Assembly (NCBI GenBank): GCA_905116865.2
Contig: CAJHNH020006013.1
Span: 1 to 64,000, forward strand
Source of the DNA: Candidula unifasciata
Taxonomy: Eukaryota > Mollusca > Gastropoda > Stylommatophora > Geomitridae
Length of the DNA: 64,000 nucleotides
Reading direction: 5' to 3'
In this document: positions 20,401 through 25,390 of the stretch, one piece after another
Layout of the letters: every line of letters starts with the position of its first letter
How positions within the stretch are numbered: position 1 is the first letter of the stretch
Notes under the pieces: generated by a model
What the model saw: only the letters and a program-made list of their open reading frames with translations
Databases searched by the model: none
Told to the model about the DNA's origin: nothing
Position numbers and translations under genes: made by a program

Positions 20401-23283
20401 ATCATCCACTAACCTCGTCTGTGCAGCGTTTATGATATTTGTTCTGTCCATGCATATTCTCACATGCGTTATGCATTGCTTGTCAAAGAATCACTATTGC
20501 CCTATTCAGCATTACCTATTTGATTGTCTCTGTATGCAGAATACCAGGACAAGTGGACGACAGAGGAGGTGCAGATTCTGGAGAAGTTCTTTGACTTGAA
20601 AGTCTTTTGTCCCCCATATAAGCTGAATGCTCTAACTGCTATGGGTAGAATCATCTCAGCACCGTACCGGATCGTCAAAGACTGCATACAGATCATGAAG
20701 CTGGAACTGGTGTGCACTTGTTTTGTGTTTGTTAATTTTTTGTTTTATTTGAGATTTGAGTTAATTTATTACCTTGGTAGAAAACATTTACTAGAATGAG
20801 TTTGAAGGAAAGAGGATCAATTTCATGGCACAAAGTTGTATCCCAAATCTCTCAGTCTGCATAGTGGCCAGTCACCCATTAGAATATTGCACAAAGCATT
20901 AACTCCTTAGCACCGCCAGAAGCCCTTAGGTAAGAGATCTTTAAAACCTGAACTTTTGATCCAAACTCGCAGCTCTCAGAGTTCAAGGCAAAAACCTTAA
21001 TCACCTTGCCATAAAGATACCCTAACTTTCAAAAAAAAAAAAGTGAAAGACCCTTTTGAGTCTCTAGCATCGGACATGAGTGAGTGCTGTCAAAATCACG
21101 CCAGCCTCCTTTACTTCTTAGGACAATATCTGGTAGCTGTTTTGAGCTAGGTACCCCTTTACTAATTTAAAGTAAAAAGAGCCAAAGGTATTCCCATATC
21201 AGATAATAGTGTTGGAATGTAAATTGTTAGGCTTTCACACATTCAAAGCCATCATTTTTGAAGTGTTGTGGCTGTTTCTCATTACTTCTCCTCTCCAGAC
21301 AATACTGAAAATGATCTAGTACCAGTTGCTGGGGATTGAATGAAATCTTAGGCTACATTTGGGGGGGAGAGAACGAGAATAAATGGACCCCCCACAAGAA
21401 CCAGAACTTTTTTCCATGGTTATTACCAGTGTTTGTATTTTCCATCTGTTTCTTGTTTTCTCCTTTGTTGTTGATATTGAGAGTTTCTGGAAATGATGAT
21501 TTTGAGCTAGTATGAATTGCATATTTATGTTCTTTAAATCTGTCTAGATGCCGGATAGATCTATGAAGTGGACAGTCCAGTGGTGTCTGACCATTCCTCC
21601 ACCACTTCATTTCATCTCTCCAGTTGGTGTGCCAGCCTTTGTGGTCAGAACAAAAGTGATTTTTATGGTGAGAAATGTGTGCTTTATATTTGAGAATTAA
21701 CTTTAGGTATTGGAATTTGTTTTTGTGTTGCAATTTGTTTCATATTGACATCATATAAAGCATTTTTATCACAACTCTATACCCTGGGCCCGCTAGCTCA
21801 GTTGGTTAAACCTGACTGTGCATCACCAGATGATGAACTTCCTGGGGTCCGGCCTCACGCTCGGGGGTAGGCATAAAGCCCACATTTTTTCAAGATTTAC
21901 GGTATCTAGCATGGAATCAAGGCCGAAGGGTTGCGATATCCATAGTACCGAGCCAAAGGGTTTACAACTCATGATTTTTTTATATAAAAAAAAAAAAAAA
22001 AACTATGCTACCAGTGCTGGACATGGTCACTCGGAAAACAACAAAAAAGAAAATTAGTAACTATGGAAATGAGACTTTGACAAAGGCTGCAAGAGTGACC
22101 AGCAGAGATGGGAAAAAGGAATGAAGTCATCAGAGAAAAAGTTGTCCTAGAACTTATACTATACTTTATTTTTTTTTTTTAACCAGCTAATAAAATTGTG
22201 TGTTGACAGAGAACACCATAAAATGCCATACCAAACATTAAATGTACTAAATGAGGAGATGGGCATGGAGCTTGAGGCAGGCACAGAACAAGATAGATAA
22301 CATCAGAGAAAGCTACAACAGTACCACTTGTCTATGCTTGAGATGGACAGAAGAGCAACAACCAGCACCAAAAGCCGTATAAGAGGAGATTACAAGTAAA
22401 AGATTGACAGTTTAAAACCGTCATAACTTGTGCTTTAAAACAAAAATGTTGGATTTTTTAAAAAACTCTAGATTGGAAAATAAACACATTAACAACTACC
22501 ATCAGAAATTGAATTCAATGGATCCGGACAGAACAGAAACATGATTTGGACTTGTTGATGGCATTCTCCTCCTGTCGCACTTATGAAATAAGTTGCAAAA
22601 TAAATATTATTTTATTATGAGCGTTTTGGAAATCCCAGAGAGTCGTCACTGGAGCCACAGAATTGTGTGCTTCATGGAGCACTTTTATCAATGGGAAGGA
22701 AAGAGATTGAGGAAGTTTGTCTAAAAGAAACCCAAAATGAAAGTTGATGAGAGAGGCCTAAGATGCTGGACTGGATTACATCCATGATATCGAAGAGATA
22801 GCACAGGCTGGAACAGAATGGAGGAATAAACTGCGAGCCCTATGTGACATATAATGGCACAACAGGCCAGTGCTGATGAGACACTTTTAACAGGTTAACC
22901 ACTGCTCTGCTAAACGAGAAAGAGCCAGCCATATAGCTAAAATTCAGTACAACCTTTTAACACTTTTGCTTTTCAAGCACCCTCTAAAATATGTTTGCTC
23001 AGTTCGTATTAATTTCTCATTTCAGCTGCAGTTCACGCGCATTGGACTGAACGTTGGTTCAGGGGAGCAGTCCATCGTGGTGCCACTCTTGTATGAGATG
23101 GCCACCAACAAACTGACCAGAGTAGAGAGCAAACAGCCGCATGTGAACACCCCAGCCATGCAGGCAGTGAGCACCATGCTTAACAGGTTTGCAGAGCACT
23201 ACCAGCAGCAGAACCACAACAATGAGTGTGCCATCTTACCTGCAGTCAAAGAGTTAATGAATAACCTGGTGCTACCTGTGTAG
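1312..23283 (+). CDS. MED14: Mediator complex subunit 14, C-terminal half (15 exons)
   Basis: MED14 is the backbone subunit of the nuclear Mediator complex. It links the head, middle and tail modules and helps activators reach RNA polymerase II. Exons: 1312-1360, 2412-2549, 3864-3955, 5885-6034, 8347-8421, 9725-9801, 12672-12789, 13408-13671, 15178-15362, 16091-16288, 17197-17411, 18709-18832, 20540-20709, 21548-21667 and 23026-23283. All have AG/GT borders, and phases match across every junction once one extra base in exon 15178-15362 is allowed for. They encode about 743 residues. Diagnostic stretches are SYNYRKLTLAYG, WKP..FELSLGT, VRDGAYSLFD, LPQRAWAAAIPTVLSH, PTNEPGVICFK, EVQILEKFF and CLTIPPP, in the same order as in vertebrate MED14. 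A Ser/Pro-rich linker occupies the middle. The N-terminal half and promoter are outside the window. Confidence 0.93.
2412..2549 (+). CDS. MED14: MED14 exon 2 of window
   Basis: The 138 bp exon enters and leaves in phase 1, with acceptor TGCCAG and donor GTGAGC. It encodes GPSQRVCLALDMNG, then a helical stretch with LLDEWTSVAYLFGAVQRF. This corresponds to the human GPSRHVYLTYE..FLNDWNSIARLYECV segment. Reading past the donor gives only about 20 unrelated codons before a stop. Confidence 0.92.
2646..3072 (+). mobile_element. LINE reverse-transcriptase C-terminal fragment (family 2)
   Basis: With stops and frame changes, the + strand reads YINPILIYGSESWTFSSLVK, later FFGHVVKLRYIVTVEKLEG, GRPRKKKLDNL and SVSELIKSTWDRRLWIIMTA, ending at TAA (3067-3069). 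These are standard motifs after the palm domain in non-LTR retrotransposon ORF2 (LxYGSE.W, FFGHV, GRPR.). It is 5' truncated and dead. It lies in the MED14 intron between exons 2 and 3, in sense orientation. Confidence 0.8.
3192..3312 (+). repeat. Pyrimidine-rich simple repeat (TTTC)n
   Basis: About 120 bp of T and C with TTTC/TTCT units, broken by a short A run at 3291-3297 and then a T run. It lies in a MED14 intron on the transcript strand. Confidence 0.8.
3864..3955 (+). CDS. MED14: MED14 exon 3 of window
   Basis: The 92 bp exon starts after CTGACAG and ends at GTTTG before GTGAGA. It encodes DDRTSLSSMVEIQ then SYNYRKLTLAYGPNMCSL. The motif YNYRKL.L.YG is nearly identical to vertebrate MED14, which makes this one of the surest exons. 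It ends in phase 0. Confidence 0.94.
4130..4445 (-). mobile_element. GAA-tailed short retroelement (family E), antisense
   Basis: This stretch matches, in reverse orientation, the element seen cleanly at 25905-26095. Landmarks are AGTTCTGATTGTTCATCCAC, the GCATGCATATCC segment, and GCAGATTGTTGGTTCCTTGC. At the far end come CAGAATGCAGCCCAGGCACT and ACACAGGGAC. It is a degenerate non-coding copy in a MED14 intron. Confidence 0.6.
5140..5530. mobile_element. SINE family H (+) followed by SINE family B part (-)
   Basis: 5140-5310 matches the family H copy at 24425-24660 (ATTGCTAGGGTTGGTTCTGC then CCTGTAAGGGACATAC). After a poly-C run at 5332-5352, 5395-5530 is an antisense part of family B (GATGTAGTCAGCATCATCGT and GGGTTGACCTGGGAGCC). 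Both are truncated and lie in a MED14 intron. Confidence 0.6.
5565..5705 (+). mobile_element. tRNA-derived SINE, family C, partial
   Basis: The head has a B-box-like GGTTTGAATCC at 5576-5586. The body matches 27660-27800 (AATAATAACCTGCATA then TTTAGGGCCATACATTCTCA). The left end (A box) is weak. Confidence 0.5.
5885..6034 (+). CDS. MED14: MED14 exon 4 of window
   Basis: The 150 bp exon is phase 0 at both ends, with acceptor TTTCAG and donor GTCAGT. It encodes VSVIWKPASRHFELSLGT and then LLQLKEEFNLHGSLSQLSQ. It matches the human segment with IQWNS..QKFHISLGT and LHQLQEMFN. Confidence 0.94.
6222..6340. other. A/T homopolymer-rich intron sequence
   Basis: T runs at 6211-6223 are followed by an A run at 6250-6261. 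The stretch from here to 6640 is ordinary AT-rich MED14 intron without recognised elements. Confidence 0.4.
6643..6850 (-). mobile_element. tRNA-derived SINE, family A, antisense
   Basis: Read on the minus strand, the tRNA-like head contains AGCTCAGCTGGTTAAACCAG (about 6817-6840). Then come the family body GATTTACGGTATCTATTATG, CAAAGACGAAGGGTTGCAAT and ACCGAGCCAAAGGGTTTACA. Other copies are at 21788, 29075 and 43862. It sits in a MED14 intron. Confidence 0.8.
6940..7070. repeat. Short tandem repeat with ACTGAGAGATA motif
   Basis: Three imperfect copies of AAATACTGAGAGATA plus an AAATGTGTGATT-type spacer, period about 34 bp. A related single copy with the same left flank (GTAGAATATTAAA) is at 8250-8320, suggesting a shared dispersed unit. 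Confidence 0.6.
7120..7335 (+). mobile_element. GAA-tailed short retroelement (family E)
   Basis: A sense copy of the family at 25905-26095: TCAGAGTACACCTGCTTGAG, AATAAGCCAGTTTTTC, TGGAACAAAGCCACA, CCAGGACTTTCGGCC. The open frame over this stretch (7127-7369) is chance reading of the repeat and not a gene. The GAA tail has decayed. Confidence 0.6.
7500..7610 (+). mobile_element. Small LINE fragment (family 3)
   Basis: The stretch reads CATCTTCCCTGTAGCAACAT and CAGTCCTTAAGGAAGAAAAT, matching the LINE copy at 43078-43150 (ACIFPAAT..WIISRSLRKR). It is a remnant of about 100 bp of an ORF2 C-terminal region. Confidence 0.6.
7772..7865 (-). mobile_element. SINE family B, 3' fragment, antisense
   Basis: The sequence contains TTTGTATAGACCAACGGCAC, GGGTGATGTGGTCAGCATCA and CGCCGGCCGCC. 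It matches the reverse of the family B 3' half at 33185-33270. Confidence 0.65.
8347..8421 (+). CDS. MED14: MED14 exon 5 of window
   Basis: The 75 bp exon is phase 0 at both ends, with acceptor CACTAG and donor GTAAGT. It encodes TLHDTWTPMMSISKLPSAAV LGSMT, equivalent to human [20 protein letters not shown]. It is short but clearly homologous. Confidence 0.9.
8550..8640. repeat. Imperfect tandem repeat, GGGATAAAAG units
   Basis: Three copies of a roughly 32 bp unit with TTTGTTTTTCAAAAAGGGAT and minor changes, in the MED14 intron just after exon 8347-8421. Confidence 0.6.
8729..9120. repeat. Minisatellite, 66 bp unit, about six copies
   Basis: Units begin at 8729, 8795, 8861 and so on, each starting GGATCACCTGCCAGTTATGT and ending in CAGGCCACTGGCCC. 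Because 66 is a multiple of three, two frames stay open with a 22-residue repeated peptide. That openness follows from the period and is not evidence for a gene. It lies in a MED14 intron. Confidence 0.92.
9335..9680 (-). mobile_element. Degenerate LINE C-terminal remnant (family 6-like)
   Basis: The + strand carries ATCATTGCACTCTGGACATG and then CCTCTGGTGTGCGTCC. This resembles the reverse complement of the end of the RNase H LINE family seen at 52845 and 58850. The call is tentative because only short blocks match. Confidence 0.35.
9725..9801 (+). CDS. MED14: MED14 exon 6 of window
   Basis: The 77 bp exon runs from ATTTCAG to the donor GTCAGT. It encodes NTKQHIQTFTVIPQSSSHVR IVCKG plus two bases. 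Human MED14 has NTAYQCFSILPQSSTHIRLA at this place. It leaves in phase 2, and the next exon supplies the third base of the split serine codon. Confidence 0.92.
10905..11450 (+). mobile_element. LINE reverse-transcriptase C-terminal fragment (family 2)
   Basis: Frame-broken coding blocks read VRKRIFACYIGLL (10967-11007), a later FFWVM..EKEIRNTL block, then HGMEGCRHTNELIHAS. They correspond to the intact-looking order at 33844-34098 (FFGHVMRRGKIEHVVTTGK and WHGGVSAHELIHAAGD). Several stops are present, so it is dead. It lies in sense in the intron before exon 12672. Confidence 0.7.
11456..11900 (+). repeat. Dispersed repeat J, copy 1
   Basis: This stretch is similar over some 400 bp to 63490-63850 at the other end of the window. 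Shared blocks are AACTGCTGCTTCCAT-type, TGATGGCTGCCTTATG, and GAGACTGCAGTCTGTGT (here AAGACTGCAGTCTGTGT). No coding similarity was recognised. One copy lies in a MED14 intron and one in a PLD intron. Confidence 0.6.
12045..12180 (+). mobile_element. GAA-tailed short retroelement (family E), partial
   Basis: Blocks GGAGTGTATCTGACTGAAAG, ACAAATAAGCCAGATCTGCA and CCAAACATGGATAAATAACC match the family E body in sense. It ends directly at a family 6 LINE remnant. Confidence 0.6.
12188..12460 (-). mobile_element. RNase H LINE 3' fragment (family 6), antisense
   Basis: The + strand reads ACATCACATCACTCAGGACA, CCCATAAGTGCTCC, then TCCTCAGACCGTAATGATGT and ACTCGCTCCCAAAGGGCCCT. It is nearly parallel to 55640-55875, where the minus strand encodes an RNase H motif (GHAGVVGNEQSDRLAG). 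This copy stops short of that motif. Confidence 0.65.
12672..12789 (+). CDS. MED14: MED14 exon 7 of window
   Basis: The 118 bp exon starts with one base that completes a serine codon. It then encodes HCLDVHFRGNKTVAVRDGAY followed by SLFDTSNPIEGLFPTPGLK. Acceptor TTTCTAG, donor GTATGC. The core VxRDGAYSLFD..xxxEG..PxPGLK is a strong MED14 signature. Confidence 0.95.
13320..13352. repeat. Short (TA)n tract next to MED14 exon 13408
   Basis: TATATATGTATATATATATA lies about 60 bp upstream of the acceptor of the exon at 13408. It is minor and was recorded for completeness. Confidence 0.6.
13408..13671 (+). CDS. MED14: MED14 exon 8 of window, start of Ser/Pro-rich linker
   Basis: The 264 bp exon is phase 0 at both ends (acceptor GACAG, donor GTAAGC). 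It encodes TFLSMFVDEGDTLGLGRRQS, then TADDNPPSPLG. The human counterpart is TFLNMFVDSNQDARRRSVNE followed by DDNPPSP. The second half is rich in Ser, Pro and Gln with many SP dipeptides, so it is probably disordered and may be phosphorylated (inference). The intron begins with a 320 bp pyrimidine-rich tract. Confidence 0.94.
13722..14042 (+). repeat. Long polypyrimidine tract in MED14 intron
   Basis: About 320 nearly uninterrupted C/T bases begin 50 bp after the donor of exon 13408-13671. It includes runs of CTTCTTCTTCTTCTTCTGCT and poly-T/poly-C segments. It lies on the transcript strand, so the pre-mRNA would contain it and could bind polypyrimidine-tract proteins (inference). Confidence 0.85.
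14490..14695 (+). mobile_element. GAA-tailed short retroelement (family E)
   Basis: A sense copy with CTGCCTGAGAGGCAGTGAGC, CAGATAAGTCAGGTCTGTAA, GTGGATGAACAACCA and GAACTTTCTGCCAGAG. It ends in AAGAAGAAGAAG at about 14677-14688. The tail resembles those of the LINE families and marks the 3' end. Confidence 0.7.
14845..15130 (+). mobile_element. LINE C-terminal fragment (family 1), degenerate
   Basis: ATGGTTTGGCCATCTAAGCG (about 14911-14930) corresponds to the MKWFGHLTR block of the copy at 38695. The flanking text, with many stops, follows the same order to a tail with AAGAGAAGAATCAG. It lies directly upstream of MED14 exon 15178. Confidence 0.6.
15178..15362 (+). CDS. MED14: MED14 exon 9 of window, with apparent one-base frameshift
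   Basis: The 185 bp exon lies between TTTACTTTAG and GTAAGT. Its first part, in phase with the previous exon, reads VNPSPSATLMGTPSPGT and ANSPGNP. After about 15258 the conserved reading shifts by one base and continues QLHVPSPGSFVTAPSPQS and then LHMQSPA. The downstream frame matches the human PSPASFVPTPPPSSHG region and is the one phase-compatible with the exon at 16091. It cannot be used from the exon start because it has a TGA at 15203. One surplus base near 15254-15262 explains everything, from either an assembly error or a real lesion. Confidence 0.85.
15755..15965 (+). repeat. Dispersed repeat I, copy 1
   Basis: The stretch CGATAAATACCCAGTGACAC, GGTCCCAGAAACC and GATGGGGCTTTAAAGTAATG parallels 54760-54930 (CGATAAACACCCGATGACAC, GGTCCCAGAAACC, GTGGGGCTTCAAATAAC). 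It is a short non-coding dispersed element of unknown class, here in a MED14 intron. Confidence 0.65.
16091..16288 (+). CDS. MED14: MED14 exon 10 of window, Ser/Pro/Gly/His-rich linker
   Basis: The 198 bp exon is preceded by TTTTTTCAG and followed by GTAAGT. Joined in phase 1 it encodes GMVDAGSPFPGTSLAMPSPG, then GWVGSPSVQDPSPVSHH and GHPALHSPQ. Human MED14 has PGSPQ..GPSP and NPSLHSP in the same order. Low-complexity SP motifs continue, as expected for the MED14 linker. Confidence 0.9.
16885..17080 (-). mobile_element. LINE C-terminal fragment (family 4), antisense
   Basis: The minus strand reads WIHPMKKRAENHQKGNKGTE, then ERSLKRNPNTKTN and LDCIHETGLITKDRIEE. This parallels the sense copies at 17855 and 22620 and the antisense copy at 39565. 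It is a truncated remnant of a non-LTR element. Confidence 0.65.
17197..17411 (+). CDS. MED14: MED14 exon 11 of window
   Basis: The 215 bp exon follows TGACCAG and ends at GAGCAGACG before GTAAGG. It encodes LNMPSRILPQRAWAAAIPTV, then LSHKGFDTLLTP and PLERFFSCTIMKKHISRLV. This is the highly conserved KLPQRSWAASIPTILTH..PLERFLGSVIMRRHLQR block. If the frameshift at about 15258 were real and uncorrected, translation would stop at the TGA at 17276-17278 inside this exon. Confidence 0.96.
17636..17692 (+). repeat. (TTC)n microsatellite
   Basis: A TTC/TCC run of about 55 bp in the MED14 intron following exon 17197-17411. A shorter TTCTTC stretch is at 17430-17500. Confidence 0.9.
17850..18100 (+). 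mobile_element. LINE C-terminal fragment (family 4)
   Basis: Landmarks are CACATTCTGAGGAGAAACAA, ATGAGAGAAGGCAGAGGTGC, CTATCCACAATATCGAAGTG and TGGCATCACAACAAGACAAT. The same order recurs at 19430, 22620 and 58330. The element's reading frame is broken. Confidence 0.65.
18132..18146 (+). repeat. Poly-C run
   Basis: About 14-15 consecutive C residues in a MED14 intron. The exact length is unreliable in assemblies. Confidence 0.8.
18709..18832 (+). CDS. MED14: MED14 exon 12 of window
   Basis: The 124 bp exon lies between ATATTTAG and GTATGT, entering in phase 0 and leaving in phase 1. It encodes IQLVPTNEPGVICFKVESLQ and then LNSITCQSLHMKITPTP. The human equivalent is LQLINSNEPGVIMFKTDALK followed by TNQTLQLKVTP. 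Confidence 0.96.
19430..19685 (+). mobile_element. LINE C-terminal fragment (family 4)
   Basis: Blocks CAGAGAATCACCAAATAGTC, GGACTGGATTCCATCCATGA and GGTTATAACGGCACCACAAG align with the other family 4 copies. It is in sense in the intron between exons 18709 and 20540. Confidence 0.65.
19865..20130 (-). mobile_element. SINE-like repeat, family G
   Basis: This shares blocks with 20805-21015: GATCAACTTCATTGCC, GGCCAGCTACCTGATG, ACATTGTACAAAGCATGAAC and ATCTCCATAAAAGTTG. The right end, read on the minus strand, may be a tRNA-like head (strand inferred). Degraded relatives are near 3575-3770 and 25705-25830. Confidence 0.5.
20540..20709 (+). CDS. MED14: MED14 exon 13 of window
   Basis: The 170 bp exon lies between TGTATGCAG and GTGTGC. 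It encodes YQDKWTTEEVQILEKFFDLK, then PPYKLNALTAMGRIISAPYR and DCIQIMKLEL. It matches human QWKPDELQVLEKFFETRVAG, PPFKANTLIAFTKLLGAP and DCVHIMKLEL. Confidence 0.96.
20805..21015 (-). mobile_element. SINE-like repeat, family G
   Basis: The second copy of the family at 19865, with GATCAATTTCATGGCACAAA, CATAGTGGCCAGTCACCC and ATTGCACAAAGCATTAACTC. It is just downstream of exon 20540-20709. Confidence 0.5.
21055..21170 (-). mobile_element. SINE family B fragment, antisense
   Basis: Blocks CAAAATCACGCCAGCCTCCT and TTACTTCTTAGGACAATATC match the middle of the family B element in reverse orientation. Confidence 0.5.
21548..21667 (+). CDS. MED14: MED14 exon 14 of window
   Basis: The 120 bp exon is phase 0 at both ends, between TGTCTAG and GTGAGA. 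It encodes MPDRSMKWTVQWCLTIPPPL, then ISPVGVPAFVVRTKVIFM. The human counterpart is [20 protein letters not shown] followed by PPGTPAVVLKSKMLFF. Confidence 0.95.
21788..21998 (+). mobile_element. tRNA-derived SINE, family A
   Basis: The best-preserved head has a canonical polymerase III A box, TAGCTCAGTTGG, at 21794-21805. A weak B box follows near GGGGTCCGGCCTC. The body contains AGATTTACGGTATCTAGC, CAAGGCCGAAGGGTTGCGAT and ACCGAGCCAAAGGGTTTACA, and it ends in a T/A-rich tail. It lies in the intron before the last MED14 exon. Confidence 0.85.
22620..22875 (+). mobile_element. LINE C-terminal fragment (family 4)
   Basis: Contains AAGTTGATGAGAGAGGCCTA, AGATGCTGGACTGGATTACA, TCCATGATATCGAAGAGATA and GAGCCCTATGTGACATATAA. 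It is the third sense copy of this family in MED14 introns. Confidence 0.65.
23026..23283 (+). CDS. MED14: MED14 terminal coding exon
   Basis: After TTCATTTCAG the exon encodes LQFTRIGLNVGSGEQSIVVP, then LLYEMATNKLTR, MLNRFAEHYQQQ and CAILPAVKELMNNLVLP, ending in TAG at 23281-23283. Human MED14 ends with ILKRFAEMNPP..GECTIFA AVRDLMANLTLP in the same arrangement. The C-terminus is therefore complete. Confidence 0.96.
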   Translation: MQFTRIGLNVGSGEQSIVVPLLYEMATNKLTRVESKQPHVNTPAMQAVSTMLNRFAEHYQQQNHNNECAILPAVKELMNNLVLPV

Positions 23284-23491
23284 GCATTGTTCTTACTTGA
23301 GGGAATTTGTTTTCTTACGGATCAGTGCTGTGTGGTGCTGGTCATTGAATTTGTCTATAGCAGGGCTTTACTACTGATGGCACATGGAGGCCTAGCAAGC
23401 CAAATGTCTTGTATTAATGATCTTTTTATACAGGGGCCTAGGCTTCTGCCTGTGAGGATATCCATTTTCAACATTTTAGCCCCTGAATAAA
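23284..23491 (+). promoter_or_regulatory. Candidate MED14 3' UTR and AATAAA polyadenylation signal
   Basis: The first AATAAA downstream of the MED14 stop is at 23486-23491, giving a 3' UTR of about 220 nt. The sequence around it (GCCCCTGAATAAACTTGAGT) resembles repeat segments at about 1795-1840 and 9145-9175, so the signal may sit in a transposable-element remnant. cDNA would settle the true cleavage site. Confidence 0.4.
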
Positions 23492-23499
23492 CTTGAGTA

Positions 23500-23945
23500 G
23501 CCCTGGTCTACAGCCTCCTCCTCTTTCGAGTCCATGCCATTTAGCACTGGTAATTTATGTCTGTCTACAGCCTCGTCATTAATAGTCTGTGCTGTGCGGT
23601 ACTGGTCATTAAGTGTGACCACAGCCTTATCATTAATAGTCCAAGCCATGTGGCACTGGTCTGTATGTCTGTCTACAGCCTCCTTGTTGGTAGTCCATAC
23701 TGTGTGGCACTGGTCTGTATGTCTGTTTACAGCCTCCTTGTTGGTAGTCCATACTGTGTGGCACTGGTCTGTATGTCTGTCTACAGCTTCCTCATTAATA
23801 ATAGTCCATGCTTTGTGGAACTGGTCACTATGTCTGTCTACAGTCTCCTGGTTAAAAGTCTGTGCTGTGTGGCACTGGTCACTATGTTTGTCTACAGCCT
23901 CCTCATTACTAGTCCATGGCATTATATCTGACCAGTCTTATTACA
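23500..23945. repeat. Minisatellite, 54 bp unit (about seven copies)
   Basis: TGGCACTGGT recurs at 23651, 23705 and 23759 (period 54), then with a 57 bp step and again 54. Each unit contains ATGTCTGTCTACAGCCTCC. The unit closely resembles the antisense LINE tail at 37640-37680 (CCATGTGGCATTGG then ATCCACAGCCTTCTG), so the array probably grew from one. It starts right after the candidate MED14 polyadenylation signal. Open frames across it are an effect of the period. Confidence 0.88.
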
Positions 23946-24044
23946 GTGCAACTGGTTATTATCTGTGTCCACAGCTTTCCATCTCATAATTTGTTACCAG
24001 TAATGTTTGACACAAATATGCCTCCATGCCATTATGCCAGTCTG

Positions 24045-24250
24045 CTCAACATCTCTCTTGTTCTACCTCTTCTGCTCTCTCTTGTTCTACCTCTGCTGCT
24101 CTTGTTCTATCTCTTCTGCTCTCTCTTGTTCTACCACTGCTGCTCTTACATGTTCTACCTCTGCTGCTCTTACTCTACCGCTGCTGCTCTTACTTGTTCT
24201 ACCTCTTCTGCTCTCTCTTGTTCTACATCTGCTGCTCTTACTCTTCAAAT
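24045..24250 (+). repeat. CT-rich tandem repeat (CTCTTGTTCTACCTCTGCTG units)
   Basis: About ten imperfect 20-21 bp units of TCTTGTTCTACCTCTGCTGC type, some with CTACCTCTTCTGCTC. Three reading frames are open only because stops are absent from the unit. Confidence 0.85.
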
Positions 24251-24424
24251 TTACTGCAGTAACAGCATACTCACTTTTTCCTTCTCATGACTTGCTTACA
24301 GAATATGTATTTTCTTTTTCTGATGCAGGTAACTAGTCTCTTGGCAAAGATATCTTCATTACTCTTTTAGTGATCTCATTATGATTAGTCTCTGATGAAA
24401 CCAGATACTTTGAGCTCATTGTGA

Positions 24425-24660
24425 ATAATATGAAGTGGCTTAGGCATTGCGAACGAGCTTCGTTTGCCAGGTTAGATTCCAGCTGCGATCTATTTGTCTT
24501 GCGTTGGTTTGGACAGTGGGACCGAGAGCTGACTGTTCAGTAAGCAGTGGCAAACTACTGAACGTAACATTTGCCTAGTAAAACCACCACAGACGAAAAA
24601 TGTTGGGGTTGGTTCTGCAACATCCTGTAAAGGATACACTACTTACTTTAAGACGAGTGG
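24425..24660 (+). mobile_element. tRNA-derived SINE, family H
   Basis: The head has an A-box-like TGGCTTAGGCATTGCG and a B-box-like GGTTAGATTCC at about 24470-24480. The body has TTTGGACAGTGGGACCGAGA and GGTTGGTTCTGCAACATCCT. Related copies are near 5140, 7425 and 36195. Confidence 0.6.
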
Positions 24661-24785
24661 CTTGTGTTTAAATGCTGAAACTAAATGTGTGAATTTGATG
24701 TATGACTATATAATATTCTTTGAAACACTATAGTTGTGTGTAAATATTGCATTTAACCATGTAATTTGCTTCATGGAAGACTATG

Positions 24786-25075
24786 TCAGGTGCCGAGTTT
24801 GCTGTGGACACTGGCTATCCACTCCAGCTTGCCATCTGATTCTTTGATGAAGTTGATTTTGCATTTATTATTATTTATGCCCCACTGTTTACCTGTTCTG
24901 CATAAATCTTTCTGTCTTCCTCTATTATCTGCCTTACTTAGTATGTTTCTAATACGGCTTATCACAGCTTGGTCTTCCGCTTCTCTCTGTTGTTCATTAT
25001 ATTTCTTTGGCATCGCTCTTTGTGGCAGCTGGTACAAGGGCATTCTCGTCAAATGGCCAAACCATCTCATCTGTT
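24786..25075 (-). mobile_element. LINE C-terminal fragment (family 1), antisense
   Basis: The minus strand has an open 94-codon frame beginning MRWFGHLTRMPLYQLPQRAM, then RIRNILSKADNRGRQKDLCR. The first block is the same WFGHLTRMPxYxLPQRA as in the copy at 38695. The remainder is a diverged C-terminal region. It is a truncated retrotransposon tail and not a host gene. Confidence 0.75.
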
Positions 25076-25109
25076 GCTCTTCAGTGAACTAACTGTATGA
25101 CTGGTTTTC

Positions 25110-25390
25110 CCTTGTGGGTTCAGGGGCCCCATGGGGATGGGGGGGGGGGGAAGAACCACTGCTTCCCTAACAAGTATGTCAGAAGAGTTGACTAGAGTTG
25201 TCCCTTCAAAGTCGAGGTGCATCTTCCTGAGAGGCAAGGAGCCAACAGTCAGCACACAAATAAGTCAGATCGGTAAAGGAGATGTGCACACAAAACACAA
25301 TTTCTGAAACAAAACGTTAAGTCCAGAAGTCAATGAACATCTAGGAGGTTCTGCTGGAGTTTACATTGAAAAAGAAGAATATGACTGGGT
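25110..25390 (+). mobile_element. GAA-tailed short retroelement (family E), near full length
   Basis: From GTGGGTTCAGGGGCCCCATG through a poly-G run (25139-25150), CTGCTTCCCTAACAAG, CATCTTCCTGAGAGGCAAGG, ACACAAATAAGTCAGATCGG and CTGCTGGAGTTTACATTG to AAAAAGAAGAA. It shows the full order of the family: a GGGCCC-containing left part and a right part that ends in a GAA-like tail. Confidence 0.7.

Noticed and set aside
21353..21733. 126-codon minus-strand frame
   Set aside because: Antisense shadow of MED14 exon 21548-21667.
21788..21870. Functional tRNA gene
   Set aside because: Has a good A box, but the B box and cloverleaf are not preserved and the body is the family A SINE.
24007..24336. 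Leu/Ser/Cys-rich frames that look like membrane proteins
   Set aside because: Translation of the CT-rich tandem repeat; three frames give similar hydrophobic peptides.
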